Positions 55,011 through 63,753 of a stretch of 64,000 nucleotides of DNA are shown piece by piece. This DNA is from Acidiphilium rubrum (GTDB taxonomy: Bacteria > Pseudomonadota > Alphaproteobacteria > Acetobacterales > Acetobacteraceae): the NCBI RefSeq assembly GCF_900156265.1, contig NZ_FTNE01000003.1, forward strand, positions 124,001 through 188,000, written 5' to 3'. A program made the position numbers and the translations under genes. The notes under the pieces are model-generated. The model ran no database searches. It was not told the origin of the DNA and was given only the letters and a program-made list of their open reading frames with translations. Each line of letters starts with the position of its first letter. Position 1 is the stretch's first letter.

Positions 55011-55781
55011 ATGACCTATGAAATGATCATCACCGAAACCCACGGAAGCGTCGCGCAAATCACCCTCAACCGCCCCCGCGCCCTCAACGCGCTCTGCGAC
55101 CAGTTGATGACCGAACTCGCCGCCGCCCTGCGCGCCGCCGATGCCGATCCCGCGATCGGTGCCATCATCCTCACCGGCTCGCCCCGCGCCTTCGCCGCCG
55201 GCGCCGATATCAAGGAAATGCAGGACAAGACCTACCCCGATACCGCGCTCGATGATTTCATCGGCAGGAACTGGGAAGTCGTCACCACCATCCGCAAACC
55301 CGTCATCGCCGCGGTCGCCGGCTACGCGCTCGGCGGCGGCTGCGAACTCGCCATGATGTGCGACATGATCATCGCGGCCGACACCGCCCAGTTCGGCCAG
55401 CCCGAAATCAACCTCGGCGTCATCCCCGGCGCCGGCGGCACCCAGCGCCTCACCCGCGCGATCGGCAAATCCAAGGCGATGGACATGATCCTGACCGGCC
55501 GCATGATGGACGCAACCGAAGCCGAGCGCGCCGGCCTGGTCAGCCGCATCATCCCCGCCGCCGATCTGCTCACCGAAGCGCACAAGATCGCAGGCACCAT
55601 CGCCGCACTCTCGCCGGTCGCGGTGACGATCGCCAAGCGCAGCGTCAACCGCGCGTTCGAAACCACCCTCGCCGAAGGCATCGCCTACGAGCGCGCCACC
55701 TTCCTCGCCCTGTTCGGCACGCCCCACCAGCGCGAAGGCATGACCGCCTTCATCGAAAAGCGCAAACCCGACTTCGCATGA
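55011..55781 (+). CDS. Enoyl-CoA hydratase (crotonase family)
   Basis: A 256-aa crotonase. The oxyanion-hole blocks are [11 protein letters not shown] and A-G-Y-A-L-G-G-G. Both catalytic glutamates are present, E112 (G-C-E-L-A) and E132 (Q-P-E-I-N-L-G), 20 residues apart as in the rat mitochondrial enzyme, so it should be a genuine hydratase in fatty- or short-chain acyl-CoA oxidation. A GGAG ribosome-binding site is upstream. The stop lies about 35 bases from the tRNA gene. Confidence 0.93.
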   Translation: MTYEMIITETHGSVAQITLNRPRALNALCDQLMTELAAALRAADADPAIGAIILTGSPRAFAAGADIKEMQDKTYPDTALDDFIGRNWEVVTTIRKPVIAAVAGYALGGGCELAMMCDMIIAADTAQFGQPEINLGVIPGAGGTQRLTRAIGKSKAMDMILTGRMMDATEAERAGLVSRIIPAADLLTEAHKIAGTIAALSPVAVTIAKRSVNRAFETTLAEGIAYERATFLALFGTPHQREGMTAFIEKRKPDFA

Positions 55782-55814
55782 CCAACCATGCCTGAACAAT
55801 CATGAATGAAACGG

Positions 55815-55886
55815 CTGGGGAGGGAGGATTCGAACCTCCGCATGGTGGAATCAAAATCCACTGCCTTACCGCTTGGCTACACCCCA
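55815..55886 (-). tRNA. tRNA-Gln (anticodon UUG)
   Basis: A 72-nt cloverleaf on the minus strand. D-arm GCC-AAGCGGTAA-GGC, anticodon stem GTGGA/TCCAC with loop TTTTGAT (anticodon TTG) and T-arm GGAGG-TTCGAAT-CCTCC are all intact. The acceptor stem TGGGGTG/CTCCCCA has one T-T mismatch at the sixth pair. The discriminator is G and the CCA tail is not encoded in full. It lies between echA and the aminotransferase. Confidence 0.95.
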
Positions 55887-55984
55887 ATCCGTGCCACCCT
55901 GATATGGGTTTGCGTCCGGCTCGGCAAGACCCGCACGGCAGATGTTGCATCCGCGCCATATTCAACCCCGCGGTTTCCCGCTAA

Positions 55985-57214
<1,230 letters not shown>

Positions 57215-57220
57215 GCAACT

Positions 57221-57255
57221 CGTAGGATGGGCAGAGCTCTTGCGAAGCCCATCAC
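57221..57255. repeat. GATGGGC/GCCCATC palindrome, copy A
   Basis: CGTAGGATGGGC-AGAGCTCTTGCGAA-GCCCATCAC: arms GATGGGC and GCCCATC form a 7-bp stem. A near-identical copy is at 63070-63101, beside a REP-associated transposase relic. It follows the aminotransferase stop by six bases. Confidence 0.8.
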
Positions 57256-57289
57256 TTTTCAGTCACCAATAAAACAAGTTAAGCAAGGC

Positions 57290-57324
57290 GTTCTTTTTTA
57301 TAAAAAAGAACCAAAAAATTTTTT
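57290..57324 (+). repeat. T-tract palindrome repeat, copy 7
   Basis: GTTCTTTTTTA at 57290-57300 and its exact complement TAAAAAAGAAC at 57301-57311 form a perfect 22-bp palindrome, followed by C-A6-T6. The usual C-G pair at the stem base is changed to G-C on both arms, a compensatory change that supports selection on the stem. Confidence 0.82.
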
Positions 57325-57399
57325 GACTTTGGGTCACGGGCGTTGGTGAGGGTCAGTCTTTCCGAAATGGTTTAGGGAGGTTCGGACTAAAATTTAAAT

Positions 57400-57759
57400 T
57401 CATTGATAACGGCGTTCGCCTTGAAGGCTGCGATCACATGGCTCACAAATTAACCTGGTATTCTCATCCGTATACCCACCGATAGTTGTGAACCTATCTA
57501 ATACGTTATAAGAGTCCGGCAGTTTCTTTTTGCATATATCGCAACACCCGTTTTGCTGCTTTCGCTTTAATGCTTTCAGCTTTCGTCTTTCATTTGGACC
57601 ACTCCGTTCATCATAAACAAGCATTTTGGCGATCTTCCGGCGATACGCGAATAAAAGCTCTGGATCGCCACCCGCGAGGTCAGAAATTTTTTTGCGGACT
57701 TCGTTTAACAACTCGTTTGGTTTGGTAAGCTGTTCAGCGTCGAGAATCGGGTTCACCAT
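57400..57759 (-). CDS. Small HNH/zinc-knuckle nuclease-like protein
   Basis: A 119-aa basic protein. The C-terminal half carries paired C-x2-C knuckles (G-C-C-D-I-C-K-K-K-L and L-I-C-E-P-C-D-R-S-L) flanking L-D-R-F-T-T-I-G-G-Y-T-D-E-N-T-R, the layout of endonuclease-VII or HNH nucleases, though the usual D-H is D-R. The N-terminal half is Lys-rich and helical. Its start overlaps the stop of the next gene (TAATG), so the two are translationally coupled. AT content is well above the cob genes. Confidence 0.65.
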   Translation of the reverse strand: MVNPILDAEQLTKPNELLNEVRKKISDLAGGDPELLFAYRRKIAKMLVYDERSGPNERRKLKALKRKQQNGCCDICKKKLPDSYNVLDRFTTIGGYTDENTRLICEPCDRSLQGERRYQ

Positions 57760-58145
57760 TAGCCACGTTCCTTTATGGGTTTCTCTGATCCTGTCTCATG
57801 CGGGAAATCGGCGCCAACCAGACCGCTGCTATGTGCTGGCCCATGAGCCTTGCCGCGCCATTGGCATCCCCGCGCTTCGGGCTGCTCTCGCACGATAAAC
57901 ACAATCCGGTTCGAACGCTTCGCTGACTCGTCCGTAATCGGCTCGAATCCCAGAATAACGCCGCCAAGCTCGGAAGGAGACGATTTCGTCGGGTGCAGGT
58001 AAATCCATCCCCCAACGAGCAATTCAGCATTTTTTTCGGATATGTACCACTTCCCCGAGCGGAACTCACCAGCGGCATCGTCGAAAGTTAAGTTCTTTAA
58101 ATTTCCCTGATTGTCCCGCCCGCACAGCAAATGAACCGCCAGCAT
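57759..58145 (-). CDS. Protein of unknown function coupled to the HNH-like gene
   Basis: A 128-aa protein I do not recognise. It is predicted soluble, with no signal peptide or membrane helix; visible segments are L-T-F-D-D-A-A-G-E-F-R-S-G-K-W-Y-I-S in the first third and R-I-V-F-I-V-R-E-Q in the last. It ends in TAATG overlap with the downstream HNH-like gene, so it is probably the first gene of a two-gene accessory module. It could be a partner or antitoxin-like protein, but there is no direct evidence. Confidence 0.6.
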   Translation of the reverse strand: MLAVHLLCGRDNQGNLKNLTFDDAAGEFRSGKWYISEKNAELLVGGWIYLHPTKSSPSELGGVILGFEPITDESAKRSNRIVFIVREQPEARGCQWRGKAHGPAHSSGLVGADFPHETGSEKPIKERG

Positions 58146-58200
58146 TTCGCCCTCCTCCCGTCAATGGATCAATCCCATAGCCCCACGACCACCCCCGATT

Positions 58201-58237
58201 AAAAAAGTTTTTTGCTTCTTTTTTACCAAAAAAGAAG
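58201..58237 (-). repeat. T-tract palindrome repeat, copy 8
   Basis: A6-G-T6 then GCTTCT6-ACC-A6-GAAG, in reverse orientation. It lies in the divergent gap between the unknown gene at 57759-58145 and the ribonucleotide reductase. The rest of the 300-base gap is CT-rich and shows no gene. Confidence 0.78.
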
Positions 58238-58447
58238 TCTTCCCTTACCTCGCCTTCCCCTCGCCTTCCCCACTCACGCCCCCCTTGCCTTCCTCCCCCA
58301 CTCTCCCTACAAGAACAAACAACGAACAAACCCCATCGACTCGGTGCAAGCCAATTTTCTGATAAAACTTCATCTAGTAGCGATTGCGCGATGCCCTCCC
58401 AATATGTTGTTATACCCTCTGCCGAACCGATTGGAGTCTCCGCCGCA

Positions 58448-60340
58448 ATGAACGTCATGACCCGTGCCGACCAAGCCCTGCTTGAGCCCACCTTGCTGGA
58501 AACCGACGTCCAGCTTCAGGGCCGCCACCAGATCAAGGTCGACCGCTCCCGCGACGCGCTCCTGACCGATTTCGGCCGCGCCACCCTCGATGATCGCTAT
58601 CTGATGCCCGGCGAATCCTACCAGGATCTGTTCGCCCGCGTCGCCTCGTTCTACGGCGACGATCAGGCCCACGCCCAGCGCCTCTACGACTACATCAGCA
58701 AGCTCTGGTTCATGCCCGCCACCCCGGTCCTCTCCAACGGCGGCACCGCGCGCGGCCTGCCCATCTCCTGCTTCCTCAACGAAGCCTCGGACTCCCTCGA
58801 AGGCATCGTCGATCTCTGGAACGAAAACGTCTGGCTCGCCTCCAAGGGTGGCGGCATCGGCTCCTATTGGGGCAATCTCCGCTCAATCGGTGAAAAAGTC
58901 GGCCAGAACGGCAAAACCTCCGGCGTCGTCCCCTTCATCCGCGTGATGGACAGCCTCACCCTCGCCATCAGCCAGGGCTCGCTGCGCCGTGGTTCAGCGG
59001 CGGTCTATCTGCCGATCAGCCACCCCGAAATCGAGGAATTCATCGAAATCCGCCGCCCCACCGGCGGCGATCCCAACCGCAAGGCCCTCAACCTCCACCA
59101 CGGCATCCTGATCTCGGATGCGTTCATGCGCGCCGTCGAAGCCGACGAGCCATGGTCCCTCACCTCCCCCAAGGACGGTGCCCACGTCCGCCACGTCTCG
59201 GCCCGCGCCCTCTGGGTCCGCATCCTCACCGCCCGCATCGAAACCGGCGAGCCCTACATCATCTTCGCTGATCACGTGAACAACGCCCGCCCCGAACACC
59301 ACAAACTCGCCGGTCTCGAGGTCAAAACCTCCAACCTCTGCGCCGAAATCACCCTCCCCACCGGGCTCGATCAGCACGGCCAGCAACGCACCGCGGTCTG
59401 CTGCCTGTCCTCGATCAACCTCGAAACCTGGCTCGAATGGCACGATAACCCCCAGTTCATCGAGGACGTCATGCGCTTCCTCGACAATGTGCTGCAGGAT
59501 TTCATCGACCACGCGCCCGATTCCATGGCCCGCGCCAAATACGCCGCCGCCCGCGAACGCTCGGTCGGCCTCGGCGTCATGGGCTTCCACTCCTTCCTCC
59601 AGGCCCTGAACATCCCCTTCGAATCCGCCATGGCGAAGGCCTGGAACATCAAAATCTTCAAACACATCCGCGCCGGTGCGGATCACGCTTCGAAGAAGCT
59701 GGCAAAAGAACGCGGCCCCTGCCCCGACGCCGCCGACTACGGCGTCATGGAACGCTTCTCGAATAAAATGGCGATCGCCCCCACCGCCTCGATCTCGATC
59801 ATCGCCGGCAACTCCAGCCCCGGCATCGAACCCATCGCCGCCAACGTCTTCCTGCAAAAAACCCTCTCCGGCAGCTTCTCCGTCCGCAACCGCCACCTCC
59901 AGCAACTCCTGGCATCCAAAGGCCGCGACGACGACGCCACCTGGTCCAACATCACCGTCACCAAAGGCTCCGTTCAACATTTGGATTTCTTAACAGACGA
60001 CGAAAAATCCGTCTTCAAAACCGCCTTCGAACTCGACCAGCGCTGGATCATCGAACACGCCGCCGACCGCACCCCCCACATCTGCCAAAGCCAATCCATC
60101 AACGTCTTCCTCCCCGCCGATGTGAACAAGCGCGACCTCCACCAAATCCACTACCAAGCCTGGAAACGCGGCGTTAAGTCATTGTACTACTGCCGCTCCC
60201 TCTCGATCCAACGCGCCGACAGCATCAGCGAAAAAGTAGAACACCGCACCCACCTGGAAGCCGCCAACAACACCGCCCACATCCCATTGGCGGCAGCGGC
60301 GAGTACGACGAATTATGAGGAGTGCCTTGCCTGCCAGTAA
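58448..60340 (+). CDS. nrdA: Ribonucleoside-diphosphate reductase alpha chain, no ATP cone
   Basis: A 630-aa class I catalytic subunit that reduces NDPs to dNDPs. Active-site residues are C108 (I-S-C-F-L-N-E), N296-L-C298-A-E300 and C319 (C-L-S-S-I-N-L). The radical-transfer tyrosine pair is in S-L-Y-Y-C-R-S and the C-terminal redox pair in E-C-L-A-C-Q. The N-terminus starts directly with the reductase domain; the ATP-cone regulatory domain of E. coli NrdA is absent. I chose the ATG at 58448 over 58391 because GGAG sits about 11 bases upstream. The beta subunit is not in the window. Confidence 0.94.
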   Translation: MNVMTRADQALLEPTLLETDVQLQGRHQIKVDRSRDALLTDFGRATLDDRYLMPGESYQDLFARVASFYGDDQAHAQRLYDYISKLWFMPATPVLSNGGTARGLPISCFLNEASDSLEGIVDLWNENVWLASKGGGIGSYWGNLRSIGEKVGQNGKTSGVVPFIRVMDSLTLAISQGSLRRGSAAVYLPISHPEIEEFIEIRRPTGGDPNRKALNLHHGILISDAFMRAVEADEPWSLTSPKDGAHVRHVSARALWVRILTARIETGEPYIIFADHVNNARPEHHKLAGLEVKTSNLCAEITLPTGLDQHGQQRTAVCCLSSINLETWLEWHDNPQFIEDVMRFLDNVLQDFIDHAPDSMARAKYAAARERSVGLGVMGFHSFLQALNIPFESAMAKAWNIKIFKHIRAGADHASKKLAKERGPCPDAADYGVMERFSNKMAIAPTASISIIAGNSSPGIEPIAANVFLQKTLSGSFSVRNRHLQQLLASKGRDDDATWSNITVTKGSVQHLDFLTDDEKSVFKTAFELDQRWIIEHAADRTPHICQSQSINVFLPADVNKRDLHQIHYQAWKRGVKSLYYCRSLSIQRADSISEKVEHRTHLEAANNTAHIPLAAAASTTNYEECLACQ

Positions 60341-60345
60341 GGTAA

Positions 60346-60401
60346 AGGAAGGCGAGGGCTCTGCCCTCGACCCGCTGGGGCCTTAGGCCCCAGACCCCTT
60401 A
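60346..60401 (+). repeat. GGGCTCTGCCC-type repeat, single half-copy
   Basis: GAGGGCTCTGCCCTCGACCCGC, then TGGGGCCTTAGGCCCCA and GACCCCTTA. It contains two hairpins and matches the order of the left arm of the large inverted repeat at 23746-23937. It begins five bases after the nrdA stop and may act as its terminator. Confidence 0.75.
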
Positions 60402-60461
60402 GCAAAAAACATTTGGACAATAAATTGATCTGTCACTAAACGGCCAAATTAGGTATTGGTA

Positions 60462-60887
60462 ATGAAACGTTTTTGGTTGGCTGCGTTCATATCGTTGTTC
60501 TTAACTGTCAGCACAAAATCCCAGAATACTCCTTATTTTGCGCCTATTATTCATCGTCCTATTGCATCTATAGGTGTTGGAATGGATTCTTGTGGACGGT
60601 ATGCTGAGGTCTACAAACAGTATGGGGAATCCGGAAAAGATACTTTCCTCGAATGGGCTTTCGGTTATCTTACTGCAAACAATGCAGCTCAAGCGAGAGA
60701 TAACGAAAATCAGCTTCAAGTAAAAAAAAACACTATTATTCGATCAATTGATCGATATTGTAATGAACATCCTCTTGCGACATTCTCAAACGCTGTTACG
60801 TCGACACTTAATTGGTACTTAGCGAATAATTCTGCATCACTTCCTGCTCAAAAATCATATCGTACATCACACCCTTACGGTCCATAA
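60462..60887 (+). CDS. Small secreted protein of unknown function (SCG...YC..HP type)
   Basis: A 141-aa protein with a Sec signal peptide (M-K-R-F-W-L-A-A-F-I-S-L-F-L-T-V-S). The mature part has D-S-C-G near residue 42, W-A-F-G-Y-L-T-A-N-N in the middle and Y-C-N-E-H-P-L-A-T-F-S-N-A-V near the end. This two-cysteine helical layout recurs in secreted HdeA/Rap1a-like small proteins, some of which are immunity proteins; the family assignment is from memory and tentative. Base composition is strongly AT-rich (about 40% GC), pointing to recent transfer. Confidence 0.62.
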   Translation: MKRFWLAAFISLFLTVSTKSQNTPYFAPIIHRPIASIGVGMDSCGRYAEVYKQYGESGKDTFLEWAFGYLTANNAAQARDNENQLQVKKNTIIRSIDRYCNEHPLATFSNAVTSTLNWYLANNSASLPAQKSYRTSHPYGP

Positions 60888-61021
60888 TAAAGCAAGCCGT
60901 ACGATGAGTAAGCGCAGCCGCTATCCATCACGCTCATCCATCCATGCTTTCTGTATCCGAATCCACGACATGAAAAAGATATTGCAGTAGCAGGACAGCT
61001 TGCCTGGAACGCTCAATCGTA

Positions 61022-62263
61022 GTGATATTAAACAGCGCAAGGCAGGGAAACATCAAGTTGGCAGCGAAAAAACGCTACTATTCAGACGACGATCACGTTG
61101 GCAAAACGCCGTCTGCCCTTAGGCGTCTCAGCCGAACGCAGCAGCGAGATTACCTTCTTTATTGGTTCCATCGCAATTTTGAGGACCCAGCTGAGAAAAC
61201 GCCCCATGAGTCCGCCGAGGGAGGCTATCAGTATATTTGGGGAGGCCCCTACGACGCCAGCGAAGAGTTAAGTGGCGAGTTTGGAGACATCGTTTCCGAA
61301 GATTTGCTGAGCAAGGTTGTCAAAGAAGTTCAAAGCGACGGGACCACAGATTGGGCGCCTGGCCCGGCTCATCCTGATATGCAGCACCGTCAAGAAGATG
61401 CAGAAGGAGATGAGGTTGAGCGAAGCCAGGAGCTACCCCGTCGGTGGCAAACTCAGGGCGTAATTATCGCCCCGCTCACAGTAGGTGAAGCTGTTGGTAA
61501 GCCTCTGGGTGAGCCGGCGCATATAACCCCGAGGTTCCCACGCGGGATAAAGGATTCAGACCTCCGGCAGGCGGGCGGCGCAATACAGCGGGAAACCGCC
61601 ATCTGGTGGTTCATTCTGAACTTAGAGCCATACGATCATTCAAGGGCTGCCGCCCGCTTTGGCGAATCGCGATTTGGTGATCCGTTCAACAGAGCCGCCG
61701 TTCAAGCAGAACGCATCCTACATCAGGAGTTCGGGAGCGTTCTGCCGGACGCGATGATCGAAGAGCTTGGCGTCATTTTAGCCGGTGACTGGATGTGGAA
61801 AAGCCCCCCAATGCAACTGCCGTTGGCGCCTCCATCGACTGCGGCCGAGGCTATAACAGCCATTGTGCCGGTTCTAGAATCGCTGGCTGCCGCTGTTCAC
61901 GATCTGGCGCCGCCGGCAGCGCATGGCCGCATCGGCCACAATGGGCCGCCGGACGAGTGCGCGATCACGGAACAGGATCGCGAGGAGGTTCTCGAAAAAA
62001 TTAAGGAGGCCAAGGAGGCAGCTCAAAGCAATGAAGCAGAAGCAGCATCGAAGCTCGCAACGCTATGGAGGCAGATCAAGGAAAAGCTCGACGGCCTCGG
62101 GCAATGGACCTTGGATAGAATTAATGACTTCACATCCGAGGCGTCCAAAGAAGCTGGCAAGACCGTTGGAAAGTGGTTGCCTCATTATTTAGCATTACAC
62201 GCTACGACCTATATGCTGGTCAAAGCTGCGGATCAAATTATAGCAGTCCTTCACCAGCACTGA
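61022..62263 (+). CDS. Protein of unknown function with G-H-N-G-P-P motif
   Basis: A 413-aa soluble protein I do not recognise. The N-terminal third contains G-G-Y-Q-Y-I-W-G-G-P-Y-D-A-S-E-E-L and D-W-A-P-G-P-A-H-P-D. A middle helical block includes R-Q-A-G-G-A-I-Q-R-E-T-A-I-W-W-F. The motif I-G-H-N-G-P-P-D-E lies near 305-313, and a Lys/Glu/Ala-rich probable coiled coil (about 316-375) precedes a hydrophobic C-terminal helix (P-H-Y-L-A-L-H-A-T-T-Y-M-L-V). I recall the G-G-P-Y-D-A and G-H-N-G-P-P blocks from other alphaproteobacterial hypothetical proteins. The start is GTG and uncertain. Confidence 0.6.
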   Translation: MILNSARQGNIKLAAKKRYYSDDDHVGKTPSALRRLSRTQQRDYLLYWFHRNFEDPAEKTPHESAEGGYQYIWGGPYDASEELSGEFGDIVSEDLLSKVVKEVQSDGTTDWAPGPAHPDMQHRQEDAEGDEVERSQELPRRWQTQGVIIAPLTVGEAVGKPLGEPAHITPRFPRGIKDSDLRQAGGAIQRETAIWWFILNLEPYDHSRAAARFGESRFGDPFNRAAVQAERILHQEFGSVLPDAMIEELGVILAGDWMWKSPPMQLPLAPPSTAAEAITAIVPVLESLAAAVHDLAPPAAHGRIGHNGPPDECAITEQDREEVLEKIKEAKEAAQSNEAEAASKLATLWRQIKEKLDGLGQWTLDRINDFTSEASKEAGKTVGKWLPHYLALHATTYMLVKAADQIIAVLHQH

Positions 62264-62362
62264 TACAATGGAAAATCCAGAATAGAACCGAAGATACCAA
62301 CGCTAACGCTACGAGAGATACGTAACGCAAGCAATACTGTTCCGCCCACGCAACCGGGAAAT

Positions 62363-63073
62363 ATGGAACGGCTTCAACAAGAAGCCCGGCGCCGTCAACA
62401 GCAACCGATGGAACACGCTCCAATCCCAACCATCGGTGACCGGAAGTTGCAGCAAGGCATTGCATCGTGGCAGACCTCCCTTGGGAGGGCCGGATTGATG
62501 AGTTCTAGCTTCGGGAAATTTTTCGCCACGACCAAGCTTGACTGCCGCGCCGGTTTCGACCGCACGATGCGGGGGATGACGATGCCAAACGACATCGACG
62601 TCGAAAAACTCTATCTCGCCTTCGAGAGTGGCCATCGCGAGGGAAATCCTCGCCTCACACGACGCCTGATGTCCGACTTCATGGGTGAATTCGATTGGCA
62701 TTGGCCGTGGATGGAGGAGTGCGGGCAGAACTTCGACCGTCTTAATATGTGGCCAAGCGTTTGGAAATGGCGGCACATCGAAAGGCCTTTGCAATGGGAG
62801 CAGATCAACGCGGCGACCAAAATCGAAATGCTCGAAATTAATCTGAGCAAATGCGCCTTCATGGCGCGTGATCTTCGGAAGAGTTATGGTAACGCCGATA
62901 TCACCAGTTCTTTCCAATTCACCTTGCGCGCTACACCGCCGTGCGCAGTCGAAGCATTTATCGTCGAGCAAAAGCGGGACGCGATCGAGCGGGGCGACTT
63001 TTCTGATTTGCCACCCTATTTCCCCGACGACAGATCGTGGATCACCATATTGGACCAGCAGAAAAGCAAGTAG
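62363..63073 (+). CDS. Protein of unknown function, stop codon supplied by a palindrome repeat
   Basis: A 236-aa hypothetical protein, 99 bases after the preceding unknown gene on the same strand. It is Trp- and Met-rich in the middle (F-D-W-H-W-P-W-M-E-E, N-M-W-P-S-V-W-K-W) with no signal peptide. Its TAG stop is the first codon of the GATGGGC palindrome, so the C-terminus is fixed by the repeat. A Met preceding P-N-D-I-D-V-E is an alternative start. An opposing minus-strand frame exists but is less protein-like. Confidence 0.5.
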   Translation: MERLQQEARRRQQQPMEHAPIPTIGDRKLQQGIASWQTSLGRAGLMSSSFGKFFATTKLDCRAGFDRTMRGMTMPNDIDVEKLYLAFESGHREGNPRLTRRLMSDFMGEFDWHWPWMEECGQNFDRLNMWPSVWKWRHIERPLQWEQINAATKIEMLEINLSKCAFMARDLRKSYGNADITSSFQFTLRATPPCAVEAFIVEQKRDAIERGDFSDLPPYFPDDRSWITILDQQKSK

Positions 63074-63101
63074 GATGGGCAGAGCCCTTGCGAAGCCCAT
63101 C
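63070..63101. repeat. GATGGGC/GCCCATC palindrome, copy B
   Basis: GTAGGATGGGC-AGAGCCCTTGCGAA-GCCCATC, one base different from copy A (57221) over the shared 32 bases. It lies about 65 bases from the end of the REP-associated transposase relic, the typical location of a cognate REP element. Confidence 0.82.
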
Positions 63102-63164
63102 GATCACAACACCACAATCGACCCATCTTCCCCCTTCAACCATCACATAAAAATCAATCCGGCG

Positions 63165-63626
63165 TCACCCATCACCCCCAACATCCGCCACCACCCCATC
63201 CCCCGCCCAATCAACCGGATACTGCCCCATCGCCACGGCCCGATGAAACGATGAATACGGCCAATCGGCCACCCCGGCCACACGCCCATGCTTCACCGGG
63301 TTGAAATGAATATAATCGACATGCGCCGCATAATCCGCATCGTCACGGATCGTATGCTCCCAGAACCGGCGCTGCCAAATCCCGCACTCGCGCTTGCCGA
63401 TCCGGCTCACCGATCGATACGCCCCCGCCGGTATCCGCCGCGAAAACGCGATCTTTATCGCGTTCCACCGAAACGAAAAATCGGAATCGCCGTCAGGTAA
63501 CGTCCACATACAATGCAAATGATCCGGCAACATCACAAACGCGTCGATATGAAACGGCGCCCGTGCTCTGGCACGCCACAGGCTAATCTGCCGCTTTAGA
63601 AAAAAATATCCTGGGCACATCTTCAA
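63165..63626 (-). pseudogene. REP-associated tyrosine transposase (RAYT), 5'-truncated
   Basis: A 153-codon frame with the Y1 transposase core of RAYTs: V-M-L-P-D-H-L-H-C-M-W-T-L-P (the H-x-H metal site), F-W-E-H-T-I-R-D-D-A-D-Y, and Y-I-H-F-N-P-V-K-H-G, where the Tyr is the expected catalytic residue, then W-P-Y-S-S-F-H-R. The usual N-terminal strand (about 40 residues with a Y-F-F-T motif) is missing and stops close the frame directly upstream of the TTG, where the DNA turns AT-rich. It is therefore likely a truncated relic. Confidence 0.78.
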
Positions 63627-63753
63627 TGCTCATTATTTTTTTACTGAAGACGCTGATTATCTGAAGTTAAATTTTTCGTACTATATCCCTCCCAGATATC
63701 GTGATAATCTGTGACCTTAAATCAATTAGCCAAACACCGCCCGGAGGGGGAAA

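Noticed and set aside
62309-63100. 263-codon minus-strand frame opposite the unknown gene at 62363
   Set aside because: The plus-strand frame has more protein-like composition and continues the direction of the upstream gene; I could not exclude the minus frame completely.
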